Below are positions 6,389-6,988 of a DNA stretch of 6,988 nt, one piece after another. Both the position numbers and the translations under genes were made by a program. How positions within the stretch are numbered: the first letter of the stretch is position 1; each line of letters begins with the position of its first letter. The notes beneath the pieces were generated by a model. That model saw only the letters and a program-made list of their open reading frames with translations, ran no database searches and was not told the origin of the DNA. The DNA comes from Pseudomonadota bacterium (GTDB lineage Bacteria; Pseudomonadota; Gammaproteobacteria; Burkholderiales; Burkholderiaceae). The DNA is taken from positions 1-6,988 of the forward strand of contig JAEZQX010000134.1 of the NCBI GenBank assembly GCA_023441105.1, read 5' to 3'.

Positions 6389-6988
6389 GCGGCGCAGGCG
6401 GCTTCGTTCTGCTTGCAGCCGGTGGGCTCCCCGGCGAAGGGCGCCGCGCCTTTCTCGGTGAAGACCCGGCTGGCGAGCTGCATGTCGAACTCGCTGAAGG
6501 GTTGCGCGCCGTCGAGGCCGACGCCGCTGAAATTCCTCGGTGTCGGCGTCACCAGCGCGATGAAGCGGTTCACGCCCGGCGGCCCGCCCGCCACCATTTC
6601 CCAGTTGGATCGCGGCAGCGCCAGGTCGCTCTTGGCGCGCATGCGGTTGTTCTTGTCGAGTCCGTTGGGGAACAGCTGGTAGAAGTGCGACCGGTCCGTG
6701 CCCTGCATCAGCAGGTAGACGTAGCCGTCGCGATCCGAGCGCAAGCGGAAGCGCAGCCGGTCCTTGCCGATCTTGACGCGATCCGAGGTCAACTGCACGT
6801 CGACGTTCCACGCGGGATCGCGCTGCTGATGCAGCATGTCGATGATCTGGCCGGCCGGCAGCATGCCGCCGCTGTCGAAGGTGGGCGGCGCGCTGGCCAG
6901 CGGGCCCGGCACCGGGCTGGCATCGGGCACCAGCGACGGCACCACCGACGTGGTCGGCGGCGGGGCGAAGGACGGCGGCGGAGAGGGT
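6352..6988 (-). CDS. C-terminal DUF4384-like domain, possibly of a T6SS PpkA-like kinase (5' part outside window)
   Basis: The frame is open to the right edge, reading a Pro-rich stretch (PSPPPSFAPPPTT) before a GTG at 6943-6945, so that GTG is likely internal and the gene begins beyond the window. The visible part is a Pro/Ala linker followed by a DUF4384-like domain: RLRSDRDGYVYLLMQGTD, FYQLFPNG, KNNRMRAKSDLALPR, GPPGVNRFIALVTP and FSEFDMQLASRVF. Near the end is a C-x6-C pair (CKQNEAAC), which could form a disulfide if the domain is outside the cytoplasm. The domain's function is not established. Its place beside the FHA and phosphatase genes suggests the sensor end of a membrane Ser/Thr kinase, but no kinase motif is visible. 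A separate exported DUF4384 protein is the main alternative. The stop TGA (complement of 6352-6354) lies within the phosphatase gene. Confidence 0.8.
   Translation of the reverse strand, partial: PSPPPSFAPPPTTSVVPSLVPDASPVPGPLASAPPTFDSGGMLPAGQIIDMLHQQRDPAWNVDVQLTSDRVKIGKDRLRFRLRSDRDGYVYLLMQGTDRSHFYQLFPNGLDKNNRMRAKSDLALPRSNWEMVAGGPPGVNRFIALVTPTPRNFSGVGLDGAQPFSEFDMQLASRVFTEKGAAPFAGEPTGCKQNEAACAAYGAVLFEIEEY

Noticed and set aside
5492..6811. Long minus-strand open frame (439 codons)
   Set aside because: It runs opposite the PP2C gene and across the DUF4384 gene in another frame; its translation is Arg/Ala-rich without motifs, while both overlapped frames have clear family motifs. GC-rich DNA often leaves such frames open.

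Overview
The window is a dense, very GC-rich (about 70% by eye) proteobacterial chromosomal segment. Strong G/C bias at third codon positions, an MltA of proteobacterial type and a type VI secretion (T6SS) FHA/phosphatase pair suggest a Gram-negative, most likely a betaproteobacterium (Burkholderiales/Rhodocyclales-like). That placement is inferred from family resemblance only. No RNA genes, insertion sequences, CRISPR arrays or phage genes were seen.

Left block, + strand (1-3078): the 3' part of mltA, a lytic murein transglycosylase whose start lies before the window. It is joined by a 4-base ATGA overlap to a gene for an exported caspase-like (C14) protease with intact His and Cys catalytic motifs and a C-terminal domain carrying two cysteines. 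Convergent to this, on the minus strand (3092-3661), is a short exported OmpA-domain protein that keeps the Asp and Arg used to bind peptidoglycan. These three products all point to the periplasm and cell wall.

Middle (3662-3915): a divergent intergenic region. It holds a plausible sigma70-type promoter for the OmpA gene, a -10-like TATAGT for the FHA gene, and a perfect 9-base inverted repeat whose arms flank that -10, which looks like an operator.

Right block (3916-6988): a 551-residue FHA protein with the T6SS TagH/Fha C-terminal domain, overlapped by a PP2C phosphatase gene (PppA type) with all metal-binding motifs intact. A convergent minus-strand gene cut by the right edge encodes a DUF4384-like domain after a proline-rich linker. 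By context this could be the C-terminus of the matching Ser/Thr kinase (PpkA-like), but no kinase domain is visible. FHA, phosphatase and a putative kinase would form the threonine-phosphorylation switch that controls T6SS assembly. The most interesting feature of the window is this switch lying next to an exported caspase / murein hydrolase / peptidoglycan-binding protein cluster.
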